A stretch of DNA of 37,033 bases, from assembly GCA_964623885.1 (NCBI GenBank), contig CAZUVM010000109.1, positions 1-37,033 on the forward strand. Direction: 5' to 3'. The translations under genes were made by a program, and so were the position numbers. This DNA is from CAZUVM01 sp964623885 (GTDB lineage: Bacteria > Verrucomicrobiota > Verrucomicrobiia > Limisphaerales > UBA8199). The notes under the pieces were generated by a model, which made no database searches, was not told the origin of the DNA, and was given only the letters and a program-made list of their open reading frames with translations. The stretch's first letter is position 1. Every line of letters begins with the position of its first letter. Below, piece by piece: positions 20,001 through 26,914 of the stretch.

Positions 20001-23000
20001 TCACTGGTAGAAAAGACGACCGATGGGAAACCGGCCGTGCCGTTGGTCCGGATGATGGTGATAATGATGTTGGTGCCGGCTTCGTTAGCACTATAGGTGG
20101 CACTGAGGAAATTAATGACGCCGGAGCGGGAGCTGACACTGTCGTCGACAATGGTCAAAGGCGCTTGCGAAATCCCCAGAGCGTTGCCCAATGGTATGTT
20201 CTGCCCCCCCAGGAAGAATTGATCGGCGCCGCTCGGGTTGGACAAGGCGATCTTAGTATTTACGTCGCCAACCGTACCCGTGTTTTTGATAGTCAACGAT
20301 ACCCGGCCGGGGGTGTAACCAAACCAGTAATGCCCATAAATATCCACCGGCAAAGTGTTAGTCCCGAGGAACCCGTCGGTCATGCACCGCGTGATGGAGC
20401 GGCCTACATCCGGGAGATAAGGGAAAACCAGGAGTTCATTCGGCCACCACGGACCGAGGTAGACGGGAGCCTGGCTGTTGTAGGTATAGTCAACGCCAGC
20501 CTGGGCGAGTCCGGGCAATGCCGCAAAGTTGGCCGATTGGTAACCCAGCGCGCCGTTGACGCGAATCAGATCGACATCGAACGAAAACTGACTCCGGTTA
20601 ATGGAGAAGTTGGTATATAGCAGGCTAATATTACCCGGCCCGGGGGTCGAACCGCCAATGAGACGAGCGAAGTTGCTTCGATTCCGGACGCCGCCACGAT
20701 CTTTCGCCTCATTCAAAAGGTTACGATCCACTGTGGTATAGGGATAATCACCGTCGAAACGGTTGGTCTGATCCACCTGGCCGCCGCCGACTTGCTTGAA
20801 CCCGCCGCCGACAACCACGTTCCCACTGGGCAACACCTGGGAAGCGAAAACAAATGGCCGTGGGTCGGGGTTCGGATCGGGGCCCGGCCCGGGGTAGGCC
20901 TGACGGTCATAATAACGCCGATGCAAACCGGCAAACTGGTTATAGGCCGTGTCCATGAAGGTGGTATCCACAGTGCCGTCGGCATACAACCTGGTAAAAC
21001 CGAGGCGGTGCGTTCCATTGTAGCTGGTGAAGATACCGCCCACGTACATGCTGCCGTCGGGCTGGGCGCTGATGTTGTAAATCGTATCGTCGGCACCGGT
21101 TCCAGACTGGAAGGTGGAGTCGATCGTGCCGTCGCTGTTGAGCCGCGCGATTCGAGTGAGCTGCTGGACACCGACCTGGGTGAATTCCCCGCCAATGACG
21201 ATGCTCGAGCCGTTCTGGAGCGCGACGCTGTATACCGTCCCGTTAACTCCAAGATTCAAATTCGCATTGAAATTCGTGTCGGCAGTGCCGTCGCTGTTCA
21301 GCCTGGCCAAGCCACCGAGGGTCGCGCCGCCCAGGGACAGAAACTGACCGCCGATAAGGATCTTGCCATCCGGCTGGACCGCCACCGACCAAATGATGTC
21401 ATCCGGTTCGTTGGCGCCCGGATCAAAAGTAGGATCCAGTGACCCGTCGGCGTTGAGCCGGGCAATATGCGCGCGTCGCGTCGTGCCAATGTTCAGAAAC
21501 TCACCCGCAATCAGAACCTGGTTGTTAGTCAGAACTGTCATCGCCCAGATGCTGCCATCCGGTTCTTGAGGTGGGTGCCAGGTCAGATCCGGCAAGCCGT
21601 TTGCATTAAGCCGCGCCATGAACGCATGCAGGGACCCATTATAGTGATTGAATGTGCCGCCAATCATCATGCGGCCGGTGCCGTCGCCGAGCAAGCCGAG
21701 CGAGCTGATGATCCCATCATTAGCTCCGGAGTTGCCCTGGGGCAGGAACGTGGTGTCGATGGCGCCGCCCGGCAATGCCTTGGCAATGCAATTGCGTGTC
21801 GTCCCGTTATAGGTGGCAAACTCACCGACCAGGATCGTGCTGTCATCCGGCAACACCGCCAGGTTCCAGACGTTGCCATCCGTGCCGGGGTGGGCCTGAT
21901 TGGAAGGCACGGTGGCGACCTGCGGTTTCATCTGCGAACCATAGTCCGCGTTGTAAAACTCATCGACCGATCCCGCCGGCGGGTCCGCGTCATCAAACAG
22001 TATCGTAACGTGGCACTCATTGCATTCGCCCACACTTACGTTGGCGTTGTTGACACTTCGGTACAGAGTGATGTTAAAATCCTTGTTGAATTTGGTGAGC
22101 TGGTCGTTTCTCACCCGGAAACGGATCACTCCGTAGCCGATTTGCGGAATGCTAACCGTGCCATCAGAGCCGTTAACCATTTCAAAGTCCCAGTTATTCC
22201 AATTGGTCACATCCTGCCAGGGATAGATCTCACCATTGGCTTGAGACGGCAGCGGGATGGCATAATCGGATCCTGGGTTCAACGCGAAAGCATTGTTGGC
22301 TTGTTGCGGCGGCGCGTCGGCAAGAAAGTAACCATTGACCCGATAGTTAAGCGTGGCACCGTTGTCGTTACCGGTACCGGTACGAAAAAATGTACGCAAC
22401 ACACCGATGCTAATCTCGGTCCAATAGTTGGTTATATCGCGTGGGACTCGATAGTTCCGCTTGCCAAAATTGTACACATCATGCGTCGGCGCGGTGGTTG
22501 GGGGATTGCCCGTCCAGTCTTCATCGGGATCCGAACCCAACCCAGCTACTGACATAATCCGCACAGTGGCCCTGGCGAAAGGAGTATCCAGGCGCGGTGG
22601 AGAGACATTGGTTGTCTCGAGCGGAGCGCGCCGAGGATTGCTAAGGTTGATGTAGAATTCCAGGTCGGAAAACCCACTTCCCCCGGCATTAGTATTGCCA
22701 GCTCGAATAGCGTTGGACGGGATGATGGGAACGACAATGCTTTTGCTCATCTCGTAATCGTCAAAAACCAACGTACCTACCACGTTCGAGTAGTTGATAC
22801 CGTTGGTGGCAGTGCCATCCTGGCTGGCGTAATCTACGAACATGCGCCCAGCAGATCCGCCGACACGAGTAACCGTGACGATGACGCCACCCGGATCAAA
22901 TCGATAATAAGAATCGTAAACTGTCTCGTTTCCGCCATAGCCGCCACCACCAACCAGTGACTCGGTTTCCGTGCATTGGAAGTACGGCCTGGGCATCCCG

Positions 23001-23704
23001 GCGAACCCGTTTATGAGCCAGTTGTAGGCGTCAATCTCATCAGTTGCGAAGCGGAATACGCCGGACGGACGAAAAGCCCAATTCAAGGAAATAAGCCCCT
23101 GCGATTGCTGTGAGAGAAAATTGAAGGCGCCCTGGAGCGACAGCGGTTGACCGGCTTTGCTGTCTACGGCGATGTAATAGGTTGTCCCCGCCTTGGCGTT
23201 GAATCGAACAATGCTCGGTCCATTGTAGGGAACGGCGTAAGCTATATCAAAAGGATTGCCTCCAAACACCAAGGGAAAGCTTTCCGTTGTTTCAACAACC
23301 CGGGTAAATGGGTAGTAGTCATCGTTGGCCGCGACCTGGGTGAGCTGGGAAATAGTGGTGCCCGTATAAACCGCGACTACAGTGTCCAGGTTCGTCGCTC
23401 CAATGTCGGTGCTGCCGAAGGTGTCGAACGTGACTTCGCCATCTTCCGGCGCGGTCCACTTATACCAAATGGATGAAGCAGCGGGGAAGCCGGCGTGAGA
23501 CGGTTCGCCAAGTTCGGCGGTCGCGCCTATGTTAGTAGCCTGAACAGATCCCCACTGGCCGCTGATGGTGATGGCGTTTTGAAACAGGTCGTTCGCCGGC
23601 TGGGCAAAAACCGGCAGAGCGGCCAAAGTCAGGCCGGCCAGCGCGTAAACACGCGCGGCGCTGAGGGGTTTTTGGCCGCAAAAACTCGATAGTAATCTAC
23701 ACAT
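14042..23704 (-). CDS. Giant exported Calx-beta/delta-60 repeat protein (3220 aa)
   Basis: A very large exported protein of unknown role, probably a surface adhesin or matrix protein. Signal peptide about 1-35 (ends VFAQ|PAND); a PPC-like beta domain (about 36-185, SSIWYKWTAPEDGEVTFDT). A first Calx-beta domain lies near 265-400, and delta-60 block I at about 605-1015. A divergent and then three clear Calx-beta domains follow (about 1018-1545), then delta-60 block II (about 1548-1925). Six more Calx-beta domains (about 1925-2605) show the typical V-x-Y-A-T-x-[DN]-G-T-A and D-D core motifs. A CARDB-like plus P-domain module (about 2608-2900), two DUF11 repeats and a C-terminal module (from about 3146, YLESSSSF...W, YFRLHGQSP) complete it. 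Calx-beta domains bind calcium in known cases. There is no catalytic domain I can identify. The P-domain module is closely related to those in the next gene downstream, pointing to module exchange. A 199-base gap precedes it. Confidence 0.88.
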   Translation of the reverse strand: MCRLLSSFCGQKPLSAARVYALAGLTLAALPVFAQPANDLFQNAITISGQWGSVQATNIGATAELGEPSHAGFPAASSIWYKWTAPEDGEVTFDTFGSTDIGATNLDTVVAVYTGTTISQLTQVAANDDYYPFTRVVETTESFPLVFGGNPFDIAYAVPYNGPSIVRFNAKAGTTYYIAVDSKAGQPLSLQGAFNFLSQQSQGLISLNWAFRPSGVFRFATDEIDAYNWLINGFAGMPRPYFQCTETESLVGGGGYGGNETVYDSYYRFDPGGVIVTVTRVGGSAGRMFVDYASQDGTATNGINYSNVVGTLVFDDYEMSKSIVVPIIPSNAIRAGNTNAGGSGFSDLEFYINLSNPRRAPLETTNVSPPRLDTPFARATVRIMSVAGLGSDPDEDWTGNPPTTAPTHDVYNFGKRNYRVPRDITNYWTEISIGVLRTFFRTGTGNDNGATLNYRVNGYFLADAPPQQANNAFALNPGSDYAIPLPSQANGEIYPWQDVTNWNNWDFEMVNGSDGTVSIPQIGYGVIRFRVRNDQLTKFNKDFNITLYRSVNNANVSVGECNECHVTILFDDADPPAGSVDEFYNADYGSQMKPQVATVPSNQAHPGTDGNVWNLAVLPDDSTILVGEFATYNGTTRNCIAKALPGGAIDTTFLPQGNSGANDGIISSLGLLGDGTGRMMIGGTFNHYNGSLHAFMARLNANGLPDLTWHPPQEPDGSIWAMTVLTNNQVLIAGEFLNIGTTRRAHIARLNADGSLDPTFDPGANEPDDIIWSVAVQPDGKILIGGQFLSLGGATLGGLARLNSDGTADTNFNANLNLGVNGTVYSVALQNGSSIVIGGEFTQVGVQQLTRIARLNSDGTIDSTFQSGTGADDTIYNISAQPDGSMYVGGIFTSYNGTHRLGFTRLYADGTVDTTFMDTAYNQFAGLHRRYYDRQAYPGPGPDPNPDPRPFVFASQVLPSGNVVVGGGFKQVGGGQVDQTNRFDGDYPYTTVDRNLLNEAKDRGGVRNRSNFARLIGGSTPGPGNISLLYTNFSINRSQFSFDVDLIRVNGALGYQSANFAALPGLAQAGVDYTYNSQAPVYLGPWWPNELLVFPYLPDVGRSITRCMTDGFLGTNTLPVDIYGHYWFGYTPGRVSLTIKNTGTVGDVNTKIALSNPSGADQFFLGGQNIPLGNALGISQAPLTIVDDSVSSRSGVINFLSATYSANEAGTNIIITIIRTNGTAGFPSVVFSTSDGTAHAGSNYLAVNKRVSFAPGITTLTNIVIPIIDDGVSEPNGLTVNLRLSSPQGATLGLANAVLQIVDNDYAPGYVTFSSANYTNAESSGFAVITVNRSGANKGTVTVQCASTNVTAISGVQYTGFTNTLSWSDGDATPRTINVPLIKDGLVGPNTTFKTFLYNATVNTTNSPTGVLSSSPTVATVKIVDDDAYGNLQFSAPRYLVNENGGYATVTVVRTGGAAQSLTVNYATSDGTAVAHGTLPNYVSTSGSLTFNPGDVAKSFNVPVLDDGVVDLAPNQFYFNVALTSLTPPGATLGFQSNAVVQIVDAETYNHPAGSPDTSFTPTPGFNGDVLSLSLQTNGQIVAAGSFTTADNYPRKGVARYNADSSLDLFFMAGWAGAIGQVNSTLVQADGRLLIGGAFTNFNSLPINRLARLLNDGSLDTSLAFGSGGDNTVFALGEVFVPDRRLLVGGSFLTLNGLPHSGLARLNLDGTADPTFNPSLSINGTVYALAVYPTNTVHGGQIMVGGDFTTVSGQGYNRLMRLNADGTLDTTFNAGAGFDGAVRALAIQADGRVVVGGSFVNAGGAPHSRITRLNTDGSIDGTFNPNATLDDTVNGIVIQPDNRIILVGQFTRANGVSRNRITRFMPDGTTDPNINFGLGADGFINSVALQPDGMIIIGGGFTHFDGLLRPHLARLYGGSITGSGLFSFASSVFFADEDSTNALVTVRRHGGTTGNVSIDFATSDGTDPVTGARAGINYSNVVATLNFPAGETLQSILVPVIDDGRITPDLTNNLTLSNPSPPAGLGDQSTANIAILNDECSVSFSASTYRVNEDTPGDIDVVRGGSMRRAAIVNFMTTTNGTAWPFTNYIPVTNTLTFDPGVSNLTVRVPVLATPGLAEGDKTVSLLLTNANHALLLAPFQSTLTIVDLDQGPGQFMFSQTNYSVGEAAGYAMINVLRTNGHSGVVGVSYATSDGSASSPYKYGATNGLLTFQDGETSKVIAIPINQVGQVTGDQTFFLSLFNPTNGATLLNPTTVAITIIDDNVGLGFSSPIFIATETDGSAVLGISRVGTAGITTVSYATTNGTALAGTNYVAQTGSMTFTNGESFKTIAIPLLHDSRVTGPVTFAVNLFNASAPAQIFTNNPATVTVNDADPGFAFTNANFYTIKSGTNVTISVVRSNANTGIVAVNYATVDDTAVAGVDYSAVSGTLTFSNGIALQSFTVPIINNGQFQGDRDFAVVLANPVNISNPQIPAQLLQPNTAFVTITDDISGLSFSAPSYKVNENGVQATINVLRSGYTNSTVAVNFTTANGTAIGWPSVGFNYYPTNGVFTFTNGETQKAFTVGVNDNNKVDGDKTVLLSLSNPTGKGVLINPSASVMTIVESDGSLIVPAGTAIISESGQKNGAIDPGETVTVLFAFRNSAGTNTANMTATLLATNGVTSPSGTQPYGTLVTHGPVVSRPFTFTAGLTNGQTLAATFQLNDGATSLGTAVFNFIVGQTTTVYSNTAAITIPDPNTPTAVNKYGPAAPYPSVISVAGLAGTVAKATVTVTNFNHNWPSDVDTLLVSPAGQKTYLMTKTGGSITVNNATLTFDDDSPSYVPQSSIITSGTNHPTSYATVAPAFPAPAPPWSAASPYSTNLSVFKGSNPNGNWSLYVFDDTANNLGVISNGWLLTLTTATPLLGNADLGVSMTASPASAIVTSNVTYTITVTNYGPAGATGVVVTNPLPAGAAYVSSSPGIGTVTTNGGVVMWNLGSLTTNGYASLTLVVQPLTSGSLTNSARIGSSTIDLNPDDDSASAVISVIAPTADLALGLSAAPSPILMGGTVTFAMTVTNLGPATATNVAVTNFLPAGVQVISASPIGYFVSGNNLIFTNLGNVGSGGLLLATAVVKPAVGGTLTDSANCSSGIPDPRKLNNNASVKIVVEPVVVSFTHSGNSLVFSWTADAVGYYLESSSSFSPPVVWTPVTSPPPVLSNGVMTVTIPVGTGTEYFRLHGQSP
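17935..19055 (-). repeat. Delta-60 repeat block II (seven copies) inside the 3220-aa protein gene
   Basis: Seven consecutive protein repeats of about 50 residues with the pattern [DN]-G-x-V-x-[AS]-[LV]-x-[VI]-Q-x-[DN]-G-x-[IV]-[LIV]-[VI]-G-G-x-F...R-[IL]-x-R-L-N-x-D-G-[ST]-x-D-x-[ST]-F. The block ends HLARLYGGS and runs straight into a Calx-beta domain. Seven copies fit one seven-bladed beta-propeller. Boundaries are approximate. Confidence 0.75.
20650..21890 (-). repeat. Delta-60 repeat block I (six clear copies plus an interrupted seventh)
   Basis: Same repeat type as block II. Six regular copies are followed by a Pro/Gly/Asp-rich insertion (PGPGPDPNPDPRP) and a seventh copy that is itself interrupted before its closing NFARLIGGS. 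Like block II it leads directly into a beta domain. The DNA copies are diverged, so the repeat is visible mainly in the translation. Boundaries are approximate. Confidence 0.7.
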
Positions 23705-23861
23705 AACACTTCAGACTGTTAAACTGACAAAACTCAACCAACTAACCCCAATGCCGCTGTCCACCTGGCGCCCCCAGCCGCACTCAAACACCAAAAACTT
23801 CCTGATTCGCCTCAGACCAAGCCTCGCCAATCATAGAGATGTGACCGCGTGATTGATGCGA

Positions 23862-23880
23862 CTCATCTGTGCTCATCTGT
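23862..23880. repeat. Short direct repeat in the 199-base intergenic gap
   Basis: Two copies of CTCATCTGT (23862-23870 and 23872-23880) with a 10-base period, between the 990-residue and 3220-residue protein genes. I see no clear promoter or terminator elsewhere in this gap (23705-23903). It may be a remnant of a dispersed intergenic repeat or a pair of binding half-sites in phase on the helix. Confidence 0.35.
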
Positions 23881-23903
23881 TGCGTGCCATTCTACAATGG
23901 ACG

Positions 23904-26876
23904 TCAAGGCATTCCCGCACGGACCCGGTAAAAGCGCGGCACGTTGGTCTTTATGAGATCTGTCACCGTGACGCGATTGGGGATCGGGCTGGAGAACAGG
24001 AAATTGGTGACCAACTGCCAGTTGGTGCCGTGAGGTAGCGTACTCGAATAGAGATAATTGGTCGTGTAGGGGAACGCCGTCCAGGAGACCAAGGCGGCCA
24101 GGGTGGGTCGATTAGTGATGGCTACTGAGAGCGCCAGGGTCGTGGGGGTCAGGAGAGCAATCGGCGCCGGATCCATGCAGTTAGGGATACCGTTGCCGTT
24201 GGAATCAATGTCGCACGAAGTGACCAGGGCCGTGTTCAGCCGGTTGGTGCTGCCGTCAGGATAGACCAAATTGGTCGAGGAGAAGAATCCGGTATTGTAA
24301 TTACTGACCCAAATGAAGCGGCCACTATTAACTACCGGCAACTTCTCGGCGATCGAAACGCCATCAGCCAGCGCCTGGCCGAAGTACACCCTCATGTTCG
24401 GAGCGCAGGTAATCGACATAAAGTTGCCGAATCGATCCACATTGGTAGCGACGAAGTCACGCAAATCCAACATATCGACGTAGAGCGCGTTGGCAGGGCC
24501 GACCGCGTCGAATTCGAACGCGCAATTCGTGTTGCCGTCCAGAATCAGGTGGCCAATAGCGCCATTATTGAAGAACCCGGCGGGAGACGCGCCCCGGTCT
24601 GCACCTGCCCAATCATTGTGGGTGAGCGCGTAATCCGGCGCGAAGTTCGTAATCGTCGTGCCCAGGAGCGAGCATTGCGGGGAAAGGCTCAGCAGGTTGA
24701 TACTGCCGCCAAACGACCAGAAGTTCTTGTTGGTAATATAATCGGCGCTGCCGGTCAGGGCGCTGCCATCATCCAGGAGGTTGGTCGGAGACAGTGTGAG
24801 CGTGCTGCTGGACAGGACGAGCGCGTTGCTGATGAACATGCTCGCGGCGTAAAGGTCCACGTCCCCGCCGGCCAGCACAATACCATTGGTGATGAGGCAG
24901 TTGGTGGACTGTTGCAAGACAAACGAGCCCTGGCCATTGTCCCATGATCCGCTATGTTCAAAGTCGCTGGCCCATACCAGGCTGGCCTGGTTGGTGATCC
25001 CGCCGCGATTGACCAGTGCACCGTAGGGGACATTCACCAGATTCGTGTTATAGGGCAGTTGCAGGTGCGAGCCGCCAAAATAAACCGAGTTAAAGGTGTT
25101 GATGGCGCCATAGTTCGTCAGGTATTTCAAACTCGGCGAGGCGGTTGACCAGAGGATATTCGGGTTAAGAAAGTTGAGCGCGCCGGCGTGGGTAAATGGG
25201 TCCCCAATGTTGGTCGTGATGGTAAGACTGTCGGCGCTGAACGTTGCATTGCTGGTGATATTGAGAATATCGCTGATCCGGAGATCGTTCTGGGCGCCAA
25301 CGTTATTCGTAACCGTGAGCTTCAGCGTCTGCACTACCGGCGTGGTCACCGGGGCGAATTCACTATCGACCAGCAACACATGATAGGTGTTGGTGATATT
25401 GGCGGCGTCGACGTTGGTCCACCGGGCGCTGTAAAGATCGCAGATGCCCTGGACATGATTCAGGAACGGCGCCACGAGGTTGGTAATCGCCATAGCTCCG
25501 TTGGTCGTGCGCAAATACATGTCCGTAGTGGGCGAGCCAATCACGGCATGATCGCTGCCCAGGAAATGATTGGTGGCGCTAAGAAGCAGGTAATTCAGAG
25601 AGGCAATCCGGGTCTGGTTCAGGTTTAAAGTTTTGCGGGCGCTGACTTCGATACGGCCCGCCAGGTTGGTGGCATTGCCGCCGGCAACATCCCCGGGCAG
25701 CTCGGTGCTGGCGCTGAAGATCGCCTGGTAAGCCGCGTATTGATTGGTCACCGCACCAGTGCCAAAAACATTAAACGGCAGCGTGACCGGACTGGCCGCG
25801 CCGAACGTTGAGAAAGGCGCGCCGTAGCCCCAGGTGAAGGTCACCGGCATATAGGTTGCTTTGGCGCCGGCTACGCCGTCGATCGCCACCTGCAGGTTGG
25901 TAACCTCGCCAAAGTCGTCCGCCACCCAGATGTAATTATTTGTGCTGATCGTGCCGGTCGGCCAATTCGTCGACGCCCATTGCCACTGCACCGCAATTTC
26001 GAAGGGCGTAAAGAATATGGAATTCACAAAAGCGGAGTTGGTATTCATGATCAGCACCGCCTGGACGGTGCGATTTGAGCCCACGATCCCGCTGTCGTTC
26101 AAATACGCGATTGGGTTGTTAAGCGCGATCTGCGTGTAGCCATTGAGATAAGGATTTCGAAACGTAACCAGGTGAATGGGCGACACGCCGACGGTCAGGT
26201 TTGGGGGAAAGAGCAGGGGCGCGGCAGAATTTACAGTGAACGGGTTGGCGGCCGTCCCGACCCCCCAATACCCATCGAGTTGTCCGGCGGAGAAAACACC
26301 AAACGTAATGCCAATGAAACCCGCCCCTAAGAAGGTGTTGTTCATCGTCAGCGCGCCCCGACTCAGGTCAATATTATCGCCAATGAGCTGAATGAGGCTG
26401 CTGGCGTCCATGTTAATGGACCCCGAATTGACGATATTCGAGGCGGCCGCGACGAATTTGGAACTCCCCGTTAGATTCCCAAGCGGCAAGGCGGGAGTGA
26501 GTACAAAGGTAAAGGCGCCGCTGCAATTGATCATCCCGTTATTGGTGCTGGTGCCGCTGACCTGGTTCACGAAATTGGCCGCCATCTTCGCTTGCCCGGT
26601 GCCGGTTGGGATAGTTTGAAATACAAACCCTGGGTCGCCAAACATGAGACCCTGGTTGGTATAGTTGAGGGTATCGTAGGTGTTGAACATCAGGTCGCCG
26701 AGGAAATTGATGCTGGCGCCCGCGTGGTTGATAACCGTGAGGGCGTCGATATTGTCTTGCGGCGGCGGAATCTGATAGACGCCCCAATTCTCCCAAAGCT
26801 GCGAGGGCTGCCCGAGCGCGGCTGAGCCGGCGCCCAAAACGAGGGCTGTCAGAGTGGCGAGTAACTTCTGTCTCAT
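23904..26876 (-). CDS. Large exported beta-rich protein of unknown function (990 aa)
   Basis: I do not recognise a named family. The protein has a signal peptide (MRQKLLATLTALVLGAGSAALG, cut before QPSQ). A long body follows, rich in Asn, Thr, Leu and small residues, with many short strands separated by Thr-Asn turns (for example LTMNNTFLGAGFIGITFG, INTFNSVYFGGSHL), suggesting a beta-helix or other repetitive beta fold. Near the C-terminus is a calcium-loop-like CDIDSNGNGIPNCMD, similar to thrombospondin type 3 repeats, followed by a terminal module (NYLYSSTLPHGTNWQLV, FYRVRAGMP) also seen in three neighbours. It follows the 784-residue protein gene after 38 bases, so the two are probably co-transcribed. 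Export is well supported; a surface or matrix role is inference. Confidence 0.8.
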   Translation of the reverse strand: MRQKLLATLTALVLGAGSAALGQPSQLWENWGVYQIPPPQDNIDALTVINHAGASINFLGDLMFNTYDTLNYTNQGLMFGDPGFVFQTIPTGTGQAKMAANFVNQVSGTSTNNGMINCSGAFTFVLTPALPLGNLTGSSKFVAAASNIVNSGSINMDASSLIQLIGDNIDLSRGALTMNNTFLGAGFIGITFGVFSAGQLDGYWGVGTAANPFTVNSAAPLLFPPNLTVGVSPIHLVTFRNPYLNGYTQIALNNPIAYLNDSGIVGSNRTVQAVLIMNTNSAFVNSIFFTPFEIAVQWQWASTNWPTGTISTNNYIWVADDFGEVTNLQVAIDGVAGAKATYMPVTFTWGYGAPFSTFGAASPVTLPFNVFGTGAVTNQYAAYQAIFSASTELPGDVAGGNATNLAGRIEVSARKTLNLNQTRIASLNYLLLSATNHFLGSDHAVIGSPTTDMYLRTTNGAMAITNLVAPFLNHVQGICDLYSARWTNVDAANITNTYHVLLVDSEFAPVTTPVVQTLKLTVTNNVGAQNDLRISDILNITSNATFSADSLTITTNIGDPFTHAGALNFLNPNILWSTASPSLKYLTNYGAINTFNSVYFGGSHLQLPYNTNLVNVPYGALVNRGGITNQASLVWASDFEHSGSWDNGQGSFVLQQSTNCLITNGIVLAGGDVDLYAASMFISNALVLSSSTLTLSPTNLLDDGSALTGSADYITNKNFWSFGGSINLLSLSPQCSLLGTTITNFAPDYALTHNDWAGADRGASPAGFFNNGAIGHLILDGNTNCAFEFDAVGPANALYVDMLDLRDFVATNVDRFGNFMSITCAPNMRVYFGQALADGVSIAEKLPVVNSGRFIWVSNYNTGFFSSTNLVYPDGSTNRLNTALVTSCDIDSNGNGIPNCMDPAPIALLTPTTLALSVAITNRPTLAALVSWTAFPYTTNYLYSSTLPHGTNWQLVTNFLFSSPIPNRVTVTDLIKTNVPRFYRVRAGMP

Positions 26877-26914
26877 AAAATATACAGGTCGAGCTGTTCA
26901 GGTCTGGCTGCGGA

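Noticed and set aside
19277..20620. Plus-strand open frame of 447 codons opposite the 3220-residue gene
   Set aside because: Antisense to Calx-beta repeats; its apparent repeats only mirror them.
17935..21890. Regular repeats considered as a CRISPR or tandem DNA array
   Set aside because: The period is about 150 bases, the DNA copies are diverged, and the repeats are in frame as delta-60 protein repeats.
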